DNA of 64,000 nucleotides from positions 1-64,000 of the forward strand of contig NZ_JBOFIN010000131.1 in the NCBI RefSeq assembly GCF_051650185.1, written 5' to 3'. Below, piece by piece: positions 53,117 through 62,632 of the stretch; position 1 is the stretch's first letter, and the number at the start of each line of letters is the position of its first letter. The notes below the pieces were generated by a model. That model was given only the letters and a program-made list of their open reading frames with translations. It was not told the DNA's origin and searched no databases. This stretch comes from Scandinavium sp051650185. Lineage in GTDB: Bacteria; Pseudomonadota; Gammaproteobacteria; Enterobacterales; Enterobacteriaceae. The translations under genes and the position numbers were made by a program.

Positions 53117-54266
53117 GGTGCCCGTTGTGCAGTTGCTGCAGAGTTTAGCCGGGCTGGGCGAGCGTAACATTGTGATAGCGCCAGACGTAAAGGGGCAAAT
53201 TTCTCTGCAGTTGAAGAACGTGCCGTGGAAACAGGCCTTGCAGACGGTGCTCAACAGCGCGGGCCTGGTGCTTGAAACCCGCAACAACATCTTATTTGTT
53301 CATACTCGAGGCTGGCTTGTTGAGAAACAGGCTCAAAACGAAGCCGAGCGCCAGAAGCAGCAACTTGCCTTGCCGCTGAAAGGCCAAAGCGTTGCGGTGC
53401 ATTATGCGGATGCTACCGAACTCGCAAAAGCCGGGGAGAAGCTGCTGAGCAGCAGGGGAACGCTAACAGTAGATAAAAGAACGAACCGCTTGCTTATCAA
53501 AGACGACGAGGCGCATCTGACAGACCTGCTAGCCTGGGCCGCAGAGATGGATGAGCCCGTCGGCCAGGTGGAGCTCACGGCGCATATCGTCACCATGACC
53601 GAAAAAAGCCTGCGTGAGCTTGGCGTGAAGTGGAGCCTGGCGGATGCCGAAGGCAGGGCTGGAGCAGGGAAAGCGACGACGCTGACAGCCGATCTTTCTG
53701 TCGGCGTTGCGACAACGCATGCCGGGTTTAATATTGGCAAAATCAGCGGGCGTCTGCTGGAGCTTGAACTCTCTGCGCTGGAGCAAAAGCAGCAAGTGGA
53801 GATCATCGCCAGCCCTCATCTATTAGCTTCACATCTGCAACCGGCGAGCATCAAACAGGGCAGCGAAATTCCGTATCAGGTGTCCAGTGGCGACAGCGGT
53901 GCGACATCGGTTGAATTTAAAGAGGCAGTACTGGGGATGGAAGTGACGCCTACGGTATTACAGAAGAACCGGGTGCGTCTAAAACTGAAGATAACGGAGG
54001 ACATGCCGGGTCAGGTGCTTCAGCAGGCCGACGGTGAAGTCCTGGCTATTGATAAGCAGGAAATTGAAACTCAGGTGGAAGTGAAAAGCGGTGAGACGCT
54101 GGCGTTAGGCGGCATTTTCTCGCGCAAGAGCAAGTCGGCACAAGACAGTGTGCCGCTGCTGGGGGATATTCCGTGGCTGGGACAATTGTTCCGCCATGAT
54201 GGCAAAGATAGCGAGCGACGCGAGCTGGTCGTCTTCATTACGCCGCGTATTATTTCTGTGCAATAA
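53031..54266 (+). CDS. hofQ: secretin-family outer membrane protein HofQ
   Basis: 411 aa from the ATG at 53031 (MIRRILLGLLFLTTVAIA signal peptide; AAGGAAC upstream), E. coli 412. An N0/N1-type periplasmic region (VPVVQLLQSLAGLGERNIV near 30) is followed by a secretin pore domain (VEIIASPHLLASH near 262, GSEIPYQVSSGDSGA near 285, and the closing VPLLGDIPWLGQLFR then ELVVFITPRII). Outer membrane channel of the DNA uptake system. Confidence 0.93.
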   Translation: MIRRILLGLLFLTTVAIAKEKTVTLAVDEVPVVQLLQSLAGLGERNIVIAPDVKGQISLQLKNVPWKQALQTVLNSAGLVLETRNNILFVHTRGWLVEKQAQNEAERQKQQLALPLKGQSVAVHYADATELAKAGEKLLSSRGTLTVDKRTNRLLIKDDEAHLTDLLAWAAEMDEPVGQVELTAHIVTMTEKSLRELGVKWSLADAEGRAGAGKATTLTADLSVGVATTHAGFNIGKISGRLLELELSALEQKQQVEIIASPHLLASHLQPASIKQGSEIPYQVSSGDSGATSVEFKEAVLGMEVTPTVLQKNRVRLKLKITEDMPGQVLQQADGEVLAIDKQEIETQVEVKSGETLALGGIFSRKSKSAQDSVPLLGDIPWLGQLFRHDGKDSERRELVVFITPRIISVQ

Positions 54267-54536
54267 ACGTTTTCAGGCAACGCTTTTTCTTACTGAACAC
54301 GTTTCAGGTGTTTGACGTGGGACCGGATTTAGCATACAAGGAGTACCGATTTGAGAGTCGGCGCCCTGCAAAATCCGGTAATGATTAGAGTTGCCAAACC
54401 TGCCGGAGTATTGAGATAATTTTCGGTCTGACTCTCGCACTATCGCATATGAGGTTTCAGTTCATGTCCAGCGTCGTCAAAGGTGTTCACGGCGCGGGTT
54501 TATTATTAACGAAATAGTCTTAGTAGTACCGAAAAA
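54267..54536 (+). other. aroK upstream region (270 bp)
   Basis: Between hofQ and aroK. It contains a candidate promoter (54312-54340) and no open frame I can support. No clear terminator for hofQ was seen. Confidence 0.4.
54312..54340 (+). promoter_or_regulatory. candidate aroK promoter
   Basis: TTGACG (54312-54317), a 17-bp spacer and TACAAG (54335-54340), about 195 bp before aroK. Pattern match only. Confidence 0.35.
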
Positions 54537-55058
54537 ATGGCAGAGAAACGCAATATCTTTCTGGTTGGGCCTATGGGTGCCGGCAAAAGCACTATTGGGC
54601 GCCAGTTAGCTCAACAGCTCAACATGGAATTCTACGATTCTGATCAAGAGATTGAGAAACGCACAGGCGCTGACGTGGGCTGGGTCTTCGATGTTGAAGG
54701 CGAAGACGGTTTCCGTGATCGTGAAGAAAAAATCATCAACGAGTTGACGGAAAAACAGGGTATTGTGCTGGCTACTGGCGGCGGCTCTGTGAAATCCCGT
54801 GAAACTCGCAATCGCCTCTCCGCCCGTGGCGTCGTTGTGTATCTTGAAACAACGATCGAAAAACAGCTGGCACGCACTCAGCGCGATAAAAAGCGCCCGT
54901 TGCTGCAGGTTGAAACGCCTCCGCGTGAAGTTCTGGAAGCCCTGGCGGGCGAGCGCAATCCTCTGTATGAAGAGATTGCTGATGTCACCATTCGCACTGA
55001 CGATCAGAGCGCGAAAGTGGTGGCGAACCAAATTATTCATATGCTGGAAAGTAACTGA
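54537..55058 (+). CDS. aroK: shikimate kinase I (AroK)
   Basis: 173 aa. Phosphorylates shikimate at the 3-hydroxyl in the common aromatic pathway. P-loop GPMGAGKSTIGRQLAQ at 11-26; shikimate-binding DSDQEIEKRTGADVGWVF and GGGSVKS near 80. Heads the aroK-aroB-damX-dam-rpe-gph-trpS row, one long transcription unit in E. coli. Confidence 0.97.
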   Translation: MAEKRNIFLVGPMGAGKSTIGRQLAQQLNMEFYDSDQEIEKRTGADVGWVFDVEGEDGFRDREEKIINELTEKQGIVLATGGGSVKSRETRNRLSARGVVVYLETTIEKQLARTQRDKKRPLLQVETPPREVLEALAGERNPLYEEIADVTIRTDDQSAKVVANQIIHMLESN

Positions 55059-55229
55059 TTCTGGTTAGCGCTATACGGCATCGTTCAAGCTGCATCATGG
55101 CGGCAACGGCGTGAACTCTTGCTGGCATAGGCCAGCAACCGGGGCGCAAAAAGCCAGTGATAAAAAGCAGCCTGAAGGATAGCGTGTAGCTCGCCAGTGA
55201 ATTCAAGTAACCAAGGTGGACGTCGCGTT

Positions 55230-56318
55230 ATGGAGAGGCTCACTGTAACTCTCGGGGAACGTAGTTACCCGATTACCATCGCGGCTGGTTTGTTTAACGA
55301 TCCAGCTTCCTTTCTGCCACTGAAATCCGGCGACCAGGCTATGCTGGTCACCAATGAAACACTGGCGCCTGTCTATCTGGACAAGGTGCGATCGGTGCTT
55401 GAGCAGGCTGGCGTGAAAGTCGACAGCGTCATCATTCCGGACGGCGAGCAGTACAAAACGCTGGCGGTGATGGACACCGTTTTCACTGCATTGCTTCAGA
55501 AACCGCACGGTCGCGATACTACGCTTATCGCGCTGGGTGGTGGGGTAGTGGGCGATCTGACAGGATTTGCTGCTGCCAGTTATCAGCGCGGCGTGCGCTT
55601 TATCCAGGTGCCGACCACGCTCCTCTCTCAGGTTGATTCCTCCGTTGGAGGCAAAACAGCCGTTAACCATCCTCTCGGTAAGAACATGATTGGCGCCTTC
55701 TGGCAGCCAGTGAATGTTGTTGTCGATCTCGATTGCCTGAAAACCCTGCCTGCACGCGAGCTCTCCTCGGGCCTGGCTGAGGTCATCAAGTACGGCATCA
55801 TTCTGGATGCAGACTTCTTCTCCTGGCTTGAAAACAATATCGATGCTTTGCTGGCGCTGGATGAAAAAGCGATGGCTTACTGTATTCGTCGCTGTTGTGA
55901 GCTGAAAGCCGAAGTTGTTGCGGCAGACGAGCGAGAAACAGGCTTACGTGCTTTACTGAATCTGGGGCACACCTTTGGTCATGCTATCGAAGCCGAAATG
56001 GGCTACGGTAACTGGCTGCACGGGGAAGCTGTTGCGGCCGGTATGGTCATGGCGGCGCATGCTTCTGAACGTCTCGGTCAGTTTGCAGCACAGGATACTC
56101 AGCGTATTATTGCTTTGCTTAAGCGCGCAAACCTCCCGGTTTCCGGGCCGCAAGAGATGTCAGCCGAAGCTTACCTGCCGCACATGATGCGGGATAAAAA
56201 GGTGCTTGCAGGCGAAATGCGTCTGGTGTTGCCGCTGGCAATTGGCAAAAGTGAAGTGCGTGGTGGTGTGGCGCACGATGTGGTTCTTGGCGCTATTGCT
56301 GATACTCAGCAGGCGTAA
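55230..56318 (+). CDS. aroB: 3-dehydroquinate synthase AroB
   Basis: 362 aa from the ATG at 55230 (MERLTVTLGERSYPITIAAG), E. coli length. NAD- and metal-dependent cyclisation of DAHP to 3-dehydroquinate. LGGGVVGDLTGFAAASYQRG near 103 binds NAD; GLAEVIKYG holds a metal-binding Glu near 184; LGHTFGHAIE (His near 247) and NWLHGEAVAAG (His near 264) complete the metal site. Confidence 0.97.
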   Translation: MERLTVTLGERSYPITIAAGLFNDPASFLPLKSGDQAMLVTNETLAPVYLDKVRSVLEQAGVKVDSVIIPDGEQYKTLAVMDTVFTALLQKPHGRDTTLIALGGGVVGDLTGFAAASYQRGVRFIQVPTTLLSQVDSSVGGKTAVNHPLGKNMIGAFWQPVNVVVDLDCLKTLPARELSSGLAEVIKYGIILDADFFSWLENNIDALLALDEKAMAYCIRRCCELKAEVVAADERETGLRALLNLGHTFGHAIEAEMGYGNWLHGEAVAAGMVMAAHASERLGQFAAQDTQRIIALLKRANLPVSGPQEMSAEAYLPHMMRDKKVLAGEMRLVLPLAIGKSEVRGGVAHDVVLGAIADTQQA

Positions 56319-56407
56319 CTAATAAGAAAGGTCATGCCGCTGTTGCGGCGTTATAACTTCAGGTGATGTGCAGTGTCGTTGGCATAAGCCTTTTAGTGGG
56401 GTGTTAA

Positions 56408-57706
56408 ATGGATGAATTCAAACCAGAAGACGAGCTGAAACCCGATCCCAGCGATCGTCGTGCTGGTCGTTCCCGTCAGTCTTCCGATCGTGAAAACGAT
56501 CCGCAGATCAACTTCGATGATGTTGATGTAGACTCCGACGAGCGCCGCCCGGCTCGCGCACGTAAAGTGCGTGATGAGCGCGAAGAGGAAGAAGAGTATT
56601 ACGAATCTGATGACGACGGCGAGGAAGAAGCCCCCGTTGAGCGTCGTCCACGCAAACGCAAAAAAATGCCTGCCCGCAAACCGGCTTCTCGCCAGTACAT
56701 CATGATGGGTCTGGGGATTGTCGTCCTGCTGGTTCTGATTATTGGTATCGGCTCTGCACTGAAAGCGCCGTCCACTTCTGGCGAGCAAGCAGCGACTTCC
56801 GGTGAGAAGAGCGTCGATTTGTCCGGAAGTAATGGATCGCCTGCCGATCAGGCAAACGGTGCACAGCCTGCGCCAGGCGCGACGCCAGCGGGACAAGCCG
56901 CAGGAAATCCACAGCAGGATGTCTCTCTGCCGCCCATTTCCTCTACCCCCACTCAGGGTCAGAATACCGTTGCGCCTGATGGTCAGCAGCGTGTTGAAGT
57001 TCAGGGCGACCTGAACAATGCACTGAACCAGCAGCAAGGCCAGATTGACAGCGCGGTGGCGAACTCCACTCTGCCGACCGAACCTGCCACTGTTGCACCT
57101 GTTCGCGGCGGCAGCGCTCCGCGTCAGGCGACCACCAGTACTGCAGAAACGGCTCCAGCGGCAACTTCACGCCCTGAACGTAAGCACACGGTGATTGAGC
57201 CGAAGCCGCAGACTAAGCCTCAGGCCACAGTCAAAGCCGAGCCAAAACCTGTTACTCAGCCGAAGCGTACAGAAACCACGACGGCAGCCACCAGCACGCC
57301 TGTAAAACCGGCTGCACCAGTTGAAGCGGCAAAACCAGCCGCCACCGCAGCAGCGAAACCTGCGGCGACAACGGCTCCGGCAGCCACGGCTTCTGCGGCC
57401 ACTGGCGGCAAAGAAACGGGTGATGTAGGTTCCCTGAAATCTGCACCAGGTAGCCATTACACCCTGCAGCTCAGCAGTTCGTCGAACTACGACAACCTGA
57501 ACAACTGGGCGAAGAAAGAGAATATTCAAAAATATGTGGTCTATCAGACCACCCGCAATGGTCAGCCCTGGTATGTGCTGGTGAGCGGCGTTTATGCTTC
57601 GAAAGACGAAGCGAAACGCGCAGTGACCGCGCTGCCAGCGGATGTCCAGGCGAAAAACCCATGGGCAAAACCGTTGCATCAGGTTCAGTCTGATCTGAAG
57701 CAGTAG
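56408..57706 (+). CDS. damX: cell division protein DamX (SPOR domain)
   Basis: 432 aa (E. coli 428). An acidic/basic charged cytosolic region (1-98, with the run EREEEEEYYESDDDGEEEAP near 58) precedes one membrane helix (MMGLGIVVLLVLIIGIGSAL, 99-118). A long Ala/Pro/Thr/Lys low-complexity periplasmic linker follows, and a C-terminal SPOR domain (HYTLQLSSSSNYDNLNNWAK, about 350-428) that binds denuded glycan at the septum. The start is GTG-free: ATG at 56408. Confidence 0.94.
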   Translation: MDEFKPEDELKPDPSDRRAGRSRQSSDRENDPQINFDDVDVDSDERRPARARKVRDEREEEEEYYESDDDGEEEAPVERRPRKRKKMPARKPASRQYIMMGLGIVVLLVLIIGIGSALKAPSTSGEQAATSGEKSVDLSGSNGSPADQANGAQPAPGATPAGQAAGNPQQDVSLPPISSTPTQGQNTVAPDGQQRVEVQGDLNNALNQQQGQIDSAVANSTLPTEPATVAPVRGGSAPRQATTSTAETAPAATSRPERKHTVIEPKPQTKPQATVKAEPKPVTQPKRTETTTAATSTPVKPAAPVEAAKPAATAAAKPAATTAPAATASAATGGKETGDVGSLKSAPGSHYTLQLSSSSNYDNLNNWAKKENIQKYVVYQTTRNGQPWYVLVSGVYASKDEAKRAVTALPADVQAKNPWAKPLHQVQSDLKQ

Positions 57707-57721
57707 TCGTCCATGACACAG

Positions 57722-57764
57722 CGCCTTCAGTCTGCATTCGCGGGCTGAAGGCGACTGTGTTTTT
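57722..57764 (+). terminator. hairpin between damX and dam
   Basis: CGCCTTCAG (57722-57730) pairs perfectly with CTGAAGGCG (57745-57753), followed by ACTGTGTTTTT. It may give partial termination between damX and dam. Confidence 0.5.
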
Positions 57765-57827
57765 AAGCGCAGGATGCTGTAGGAGCCTTTTCTCCTCAGC
57801 CGGGGAAAGTGTAAGCAGTCAGACAGC

Positions 57828-58649
57828 ATGAAAAAAAATCGCGCTTTTTTGAAATGGGCAGGGGGAAAATACCCGCTGCTCAACGATATTGAAAAACATT
57901 TGCCGAAGGGCGAGTGTCTTATCGAGCCCTTTGTCGGGGCCGGTTCTGTGTTCCTCAATACCAGCTATTCCCGCTACATTCTGGCGGACATCAACAGCGA
58001 CCTGATTGATCTCTACAACATCGTTAAAACCCGCACCGACGAATACATTCGCGAAGCGCGCCTGATGTTCACCCCCGCTCATAATCAGTCTGAAATCTAT
58101 TATCAACTGCGGGATGAGTTTAATCAGTGCAAGGAGCCGCTGCGTCGTGCGGTGCTCTTTTTGTATCTGAATCGTCATGGCTATAACGGCCTGTGTCGCT
58201 ATAACCTGAAAGGCGAGTTCAACGTGCCGTTTGGGCGTTACAAAAAGCCTTACTTCCCGGAAGCGGAACTGAACCATTTTGCGCTGAAGGCGCAGCACGC
58301 CGAGTTTTATTGCCTGTCTTACGAAGCGTGCATGGCCATGGCGAATAAAGAGTCGGTGGTTTACTGCGATCCGCCTTATGCACCGCTCTCAGCGACCGCC
58401 AATTTTACTGCCTACCACACCAACAGCTTCACGCCAGACCAGCAAAAGCACCTGGCAGAAATGGCAGAAAAGCTGGTCAGTAAGCAAATACCGGTGTTAA
58501 TTTCGAACCATGACACGCCCGCCACTCGCGAGTGGTACAAAGCGGCGAAGCAATACCAGGTCAAAGTGCGCCGCAGCATCAGCAGCAATGGCGGCACGCG
58601 AAAGAAGGTGGATGAACTGCTGGCGCTCTATCGCCCGGTTGCCCCATAA
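57828..58649 (+). CDS. dam: DNA adenine methyltransferase Dam
   Basis: 273 aa (E. coli 278). N6-adenine methylation of GATC for mismatch repair strand choice and replication control. SAM-binding block FLKWAGGKYPLL at 7-18 and FVGAGSVFLN near 35; catalytic motif IV DPPYAPLSAT near 181; GGTRKKVDELLALY ends the protein. This is the housekeeping Dam, not a phage or restriction copy, judging from its damX-rpe neighbours. Confidence 0.97.
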   Translation: MKKNRAFLKWAGGKYPLLNDIEKHLPKGECLIEPFVGAGSVFLNTSYSRYILADINSDLIDLYNIVKTRTDEYIREARLMFTPAHNQSEIYYQLRDEFNQCKEPLRRAVLFLYLNRHGYNGLCRYNLKGEFNVPFGRYKKPYFPEAELNHFALKAQHAEFYCLSYEACMAMANKESVVYCDPPYAPLSATANFTAYHTNSFTPDQQKHLAEMAEKLVSKQIPVLISNHDTPATREWYKAAKQYQVKVRRSISSNGGTRKKVDELLALYRPVAP

Positions 58650-58669
58650 ACGTTTTCAAGGAGATGCGG

Positions 58670-59347
58670 ATGAAACAGTATTTGATTGCCCCGTCGATTC
58701 TGTCGGCCGATTTTGCCCGTCTGGGTGAAGATACCGCGAAAGCCCTGGCGGCTGGCGGTGACGTCGTCCATTTCGACGTAATGGATAACCATTATGTGCC
58801 GAACCTGACGATGGGCCCGATGGTGCTCAAATCCCTGCGTAATTACGGCATCACCGCTCCGATTGATGTGCATCTGATGGTCAAACCGGTCGATCGCATT
58901 ATCCCGGATTTTGCCGCAGCAGGCGCCAGCATTATCACTTTCCATCCTGAAGCGTCCGAACACGTTGATCGCTCGTTACAGCTGATTAAAGAACACGGCT
59001 GCAAAGCCGGTCTGGTGCTCAATCCAGCGACCTCGCTGAGCTTCCTGGATCACGTGATGGATAAACTCGACGTGATTTTGCTGATGTCCGTTAACCCGGG
59101 TTTTGGCGGTCAGTCCTTTATTCCTCACACGCTTAATAAGCTGCGCGAAGTGCGTCGGCGGATTGATGCGTCAGGGCGCGACATCCGTCTGGAAGTGGAC
59201 GGTGGCGTGAAGGCCGCGAATATCCGCGAGATTGCGGCCGCCGGTGCCGATATGTTTGTGGCTGGCTCGGCCATTTTTGACCAGCCGGATTACAAGAAAG
59301 TGATTGATGACATGCGCAGTGAACTGGCAAAGGTAAGTCATGAGTAA
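58670..59347 (+). CDS. rpe: ribulose-phosphate 3-epimerase Rpe
   Basis: 225 aa from the ATG at 58670, with AAGGAG 6 bp upstream. TIM barrel interconverting ribulose 5-phosphate and xylulose 5-phosphate. Metal-site blocks: SILSADFARLGED, VVHFDVMDNHYVPN, IDVHLMV, SVNPGFGGQSF and LEVDGGV. Overlaps gph by 8 bp. Confidence 0.97.
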   Translation: MKQYLIAPSILSADFARLGEDTAKALAAGGDVVHFDVMDNHYVPNLTMGPMVLKSLRNYGITAPIDVHLMVKPVDRIIPDFAAAGASIITFHPEASEHVDRSLQLIKEHGCKAGLVLNPATSLSFLDHVMDKLDVILLMSVNPGFGGQSFIPHTLNKLREVRRRIDASGRDIRLEVDGGVKAANIREIAAAGADMFVAGSAIFDQPDYKKVIDDMRSELAKVSHE

Positions 59348-60101
59348 ATTCGATTCTATCCGCGGCGTGGCCTTCGATCTCGACGGCACGCTGGTCGACA
59401 GCGCTCCGGGCTTAACGGCCGCGGTGGACAGCGCGCTCTATGCGCTGGAGTTACCGACGGCAGGCGAAGAGCGCGTCGTTACCTGGATTGGCAACGGGGC
59501 CGACGTTCTGATGGAACGAGCGCTGACGTGGGCGCGTCAGGAGCGGGCTTCGCTGCGTGCGCAGCAGGGCAAACCGTCCGTCGATCATGACGATATCCCG
59601 CAGGAAGAGCAGCAACGCGTACTGCGTAAGCTGTTTGACCGTTACTACGCAGAATTTGCCGAAGAGGGCAGCTATCTGTTCCCGGCAGTGGCCGAAACGT
59701 TAAGCGCGCTGCATGCCAAAGGCTTGCCCCTGGCGCTGGTCACCAACAAGCCATCCCCGTTTGTTGCGCCTATTCTGGAAGCGCTGGATATCGCGAAATA
59801 CTTCTCCGTGGTTGTCGGTGGCGATGACGTGCAGAACAAAAAGCCGCATCCGGAGCCGCTCCTGCTGGTAGCAGGAAAATTATCCCTAACGCCCGCAGAG
59901 CTGCTGTTTGTTGGCGACTCACGCAATGATATTCTTGCCGCCCAGGCCGCTGGCTGCTGCTCGGTGGGTCTGACCTATGGCTATAACTATGGCGAAGCGA
60001 TTGCCGACAGCAATCCCGACGTCGTCTATGACCGTTTTAACGATTTGTTGCCCGCGCTCGGGCTCCCGCACAGTGAAATTCAGGAAGTGAAAAATGACTA
60101 A
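59340..60101 (+). CDS. gph: phosphoglycolate phosphatase Gph
   Basis: 253 aa HAD phosphatase (E. coli 252). Removes 2-phosphoglycolate arising from DNA repair. Motif I AFDLDGTLVDSAPG (13-20 region), motif II LVTNKPSPF, motif III KKPHPEPLLL, motif IV FVGDSRNDILAAQAAG. Overlaps rpe (8 bp) and trpS (8 bp). Confidence 0.96.
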   Translation: MSKFDSIRGVAFDLDGTLVDSAPGLTAAVDSALYALELPTAGEERVVTWIGNGADVLMERALTWARQERASLRAQQGKPSVDHDDIPQEEQQRVLRKLFDRYYAEFAEEGSYLFPAVAETLSALHAKGLPLALVTNKPSPFVAPILEALDIAKYFSVVVGGDDVQNKKPHPEPLLLVAGKLSLTPAELLFVGDSRNDILAAQAAGCCSVGLTYGYNYGEAIADSNPDVVYDRFNDLLPALGLPHSEIQEVKND

Positions 60102-61098
60102 GCCCATCGTATTTAGTGGCGCACAGCCGTCCGGTGAATTAACCATTGGTAACTACATGGGTGCGCTGCGTCAGTGGGTCAACATGCAGGACGACTATCA
60201 CTGCATCTACTGCATCGTTGACCTGCATGCCATCACCGCCCGTCAGGAGCCAGAAAAGCTGCGCAAAGCGACGCTGGACACCCTCGCGCTGTATCTGGCC
60301 TGCGGTATCGATCCTGAGAAGAGCACCATCTTCGTTCAGTCTCATGTGCCAGAGCACGCACAGTTAGGCTGGGCGCTGAACTGCTACACCTACTTCGGCG
60401 AGCTGAGCCGCATGACCCAGTTTAAAGACAAGTCAGCGCGCTACTCTGAAAACATCAACGCCGGTCTGTTTGATTACCCGGTGCTGATGGCGGCAGATAT
60501 TCTGCTGTATCAAACCAATCAGGTGCCGGTTGGCGAAGATCAGAAACAGCATCTGGAGCTGAGCCGTGATATCGCTCAACGCTTCAATGCGCTGTACGGT
60601 GAGGTGTTCAAGGTGCCCGAGCCGTTCATTCCGAAATCTGGCGCGCGCGTGATGTCGCTGCTTGAGCCGACCAAGAAAATGTCCAAGTCCGACGATAACC
60701 GCAACAACGTTATCGGCCTGCTGGAAGATCCGAAATCCGTGGTGAAGAAAATCAAACGTGCGATGACCGACGGTGATGAACCGCCTGTTGTGCGCTACGA
60801 CGTGCAAAACAAAGCGGGTGTTTCCAACCTGCTGGATATTCTCTCCGGTGTGACGGGCAAGACGATCCCAGAGCTGGAGCAGCACTTCGAAGGCAAGATG
60901 TACGGCCACCTGAAAGGTGAAGTGGCTGATGCCGTGTCTGGCATGCTGAGTGAGCTGCAGGAGCGTTACAACCGCTTCCGCAACGACGAAGCGCTGTTGC
61001 AGAAAATCATGCGTGAGGGTGCGCAGAAGGCGAGCGCTCAGGCGGCAGAAACCCTGAAAGCGGTTTATGAAGCGATTGGCTTTGTGGCTAAGCCGTAA
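60094..61098 (+). CDS. trpS: tryptophanyl-tRNA synthetase TrpS
   Basis: 334 aa, class I synthetase. The HIGH-equivalent is PSGELTIGNYMGALRQW (residues 10-26) and the KMSKS loop is KKMSKSDDNRNN near 195. Last gene of the aroK row. Directly followed by a REP and a terminator, then convergent cysG; the yhf and frl genes that separate trpS and cysG in E. coli are absent. Confidence 0.97.
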   Translation: MTKPIVFSGAQPSGELTIGNYMGALRQWVNMQDDYHCIYCIVDLHAITARQEPEKLRKATLDTLALYLACGIDPEKSTIFVQSHVPEHAQLGWALNCYTYFGELSRMTQFKDKSARYSENINAGLFDYPVLMAADILLYQTNQVPVGEDQKQHLELSRDIAQRFNALYGEVFKVPEPFIPKSGARVMSLLEPTKKMSKSDDNRNNVIGLLEDPKSVVKKIKRAMTDGDEPPVVRYDVQNKAGVSNLLDILSGVTGKTIPELEQHFEGKMYGHLKGEVADAVSGMLSELQERYNRFRNDEALLQKIMREGAQKASAQAAETLKAVYEAIGFVAKP

Positions 61099-61143
61099 AC
61101 CCTGGTGGCACTTCGTTTGCACTGGCCTACGAGGAATTTGTAG

Positions 61144-61169
61144 GCCGGATAAGCGTAGCGCCATCCGGC
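61144..61169. repeat. REP element after trpS
   Basis: GCCGGATAAGCGTAGCGCCA then TCCGGC, a typical enterobacterial REP palindrome, 45 bp past the trpS stop. Confidence 0.85.
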
Positions 61170-61175
61170 AATAAA

Positions 61176-61206
61176 AAAGGCGGGGAAACCCGCCTTTCTG
61201 TTTTTT
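61176..61206. terminator. bidirectional terminator of trpS and cysG
   Basis: AAAGGCGGG-GAAA-CCCGCCTTT (61176-61197). On the minus strand the stem is followed by a T-run (TTTTTTATTG), and on the plus strand by CTGTTTTTTAA. Confidence 0.88.
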
Positions 61207-62578
61207 AATGATTTGAAAACCAGTTCAATTTTTCCCGCAGCGCCACGACGCGGCCAACAATGATCAGCGCCGGGCTTTCGACCTGCTGCGCAAGCTCTGC
61301 CAGCCCTGCCAGCGTCCCTTCCACGACGCGTTGTTTGATCGCCGTGCCATTTTCAACCAGCGCCACGGGCATCTCTGCCTCCATACCGTGTTCGCGTAGC
61401 TTTTCGCTGATGGTTGCCGCCTGATTCAGGCCCATATAGAACACCAGCGTCTGTTTTTCTGCTGCCAGGTTATGCCAGTCGAGTTCCGCGCCGGTTTTCA
61501 GGTGACCGGTGACCAGACGCACGCTTTGGGCGTAATCACGGTGGGTGAGCGGAATGCCAGCATAGGCCGAACAGCCAGAGGCGGCGGTAATTCCCGGTAC
61601 CACGGAGAACGGAATACCTGCATTGCACAGTGTTTCCAGCTCTTCGCCGCCGCGCCCAAAGATAAACGGATCGCCGCCCTTCAGACGCACTACGCGCTTC
61701 CCTTTCTGCGCTTCACGCAGCAGGATCTGGTTAATTTCTTCCTGCGGCACGCAGTGGAAGCCCGCACGCTTACCCACAAAGACCCGATCAGCATCGCGGC
61801 GCACCAGATTCATAATGTCGTCGGACACCAAACGGTCATAGACCACGATATCTGCCTGCTGAATTTGCTGCAGGCCTTTCAGCGTCAGCAGCCCCGCATC
61901 GCCGGGGCCTGCGCCAACCAGCACCACTTCGCCGCGATTATCCAGCGGTTCGCTAAGTAACTGCTCAGTGGTGGCCTGAATGGCCTGCTCGTCCTGATTC
62001 GCCAGTGACTGCGCCAGACGATCGTTCACGAACAGCTTTTCCCAGAAGCGGCGACGCTCACTAACGGTCGCAAACTGTTGTTTGACGCGTGAGCGAAGCT
62101 GGCCTGCGAAATGGGCGACCTGGCCCAGATGCTGTGGCAACAGAGACTCTAACTTTTCACGCAGTAAACGCGCCAGAACCGGGGAGGCACCGCCCGAAGA
62201 AACGGCGACCATCAGCGGAGAACGGTCGATAATGGACGGCATGATGAAGCTGGCCTGTTTTGGCGCATCGACCACATTACAGAATATCCGGCGTTTTTCT
62301 GCCTCTTCACTGACATGGTTATTCACCGCATCGTCATCCGTGGCGGCGATAGCTAGCCAGCTCTTATCGAGCAGAGCGGCCTCAAATTCCCCTTCGACCA
62401 GTGTCAACATGCCTGCTTCCGCCCAGACGTGGAACTGGGGCGCGAACTCGAGAGCATTGACCGTCAGCCGCGCGCCGGCGTCCAGTAACAGACGGGCTTT
62501 GCGCTCGGCAACGTCACCGCCGCCGACTAACAGGCAGTCGCGATCGCGCAGTTGGCAGAAAATGGGTAAGTGATCCAT
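61205..62578 (-). CDS. cysG: siroheme synthase CysG
   Basis: 457 aa, the E. coli length. The N-terminal CysG-B half (1-215) has an NAD-binding fold (LLVGGGDVAERKARLLLDAG) and performs precorrin-2 oxidation and iron insertion. The C-terminal CysG-A half is the SAM-dependent uroporphyrinogen III methyltransferase (VGAGPGDAGLLTLKGLQ near 219, LKGGDPFIFGRGGEE near 300). It makes siroheme for NirB and sulfite reductase. It follows nirD with 61 bp; nirC is missing. Confidence 0.97.
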   Translation of the reverse strand: MDHLPIFCQLRDRDCLLVGGGDVAERKARLLLDAGARLTVNALEFAPQFHVWAEAGMLTLVEGEFEAALLDKSWLAIAATDDDAVNNHVSEEAEKRRIFCNVVDAPKQASFIMPSIIDRSPLMVAVSSGGASPVLARLLREKLESLLPQHLGQVAHFAGQLRSRVKQQFATVSERRRFWEKLFVNDRLAQSLANQDEQAIQATTEQLLSEPLDNRGEVVLVGAGPGDAGLLTLKGLQQIQQADIVVYDRLVSDDIMNLVRRDADRVFVGKRAGFHCVPQEEINQILLREAQKGKRVVRLKGGDPFIFGRGGEELETLCNAGIPFSVVPGITAASGCSAYAGIPLTHRDYAQSVRLVTGHLKTGAELDWHNLAAEKQTLVFYMGLNQAATISEKLREHGMEAEMPVALVENGTAIKQRVVEGTLAGLAELAQQVESPALIIVGRVVALREKLNWFSNH

Positions 62579-62609
62579 GGGCGTCTCGCAGCAATGAAGG
62601 GGAAAGAAG

Positions 62610-62632
62610 TCCGGCGACAGAACGCCGCCGGA
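62610..62632. terminator. hairpin between nirD and cysG
   Basis: TCCGGCG (62610-62616) pairs with CGCCGGA (62626-62632). No T-run. It occupies the spot where nirC lies in E. coli and may be a partial terminator or a processing site. Confidence 0.4.

Noticed and set aside
56800..57420. Ala/Pro/Lys-rich stretch in damX taken as a tandem repeat or foreign insert
   Set aside because: Low-complexity linkers between the membrane helix and SPOR domain are normal for DamX, with no fixed repeat unit.
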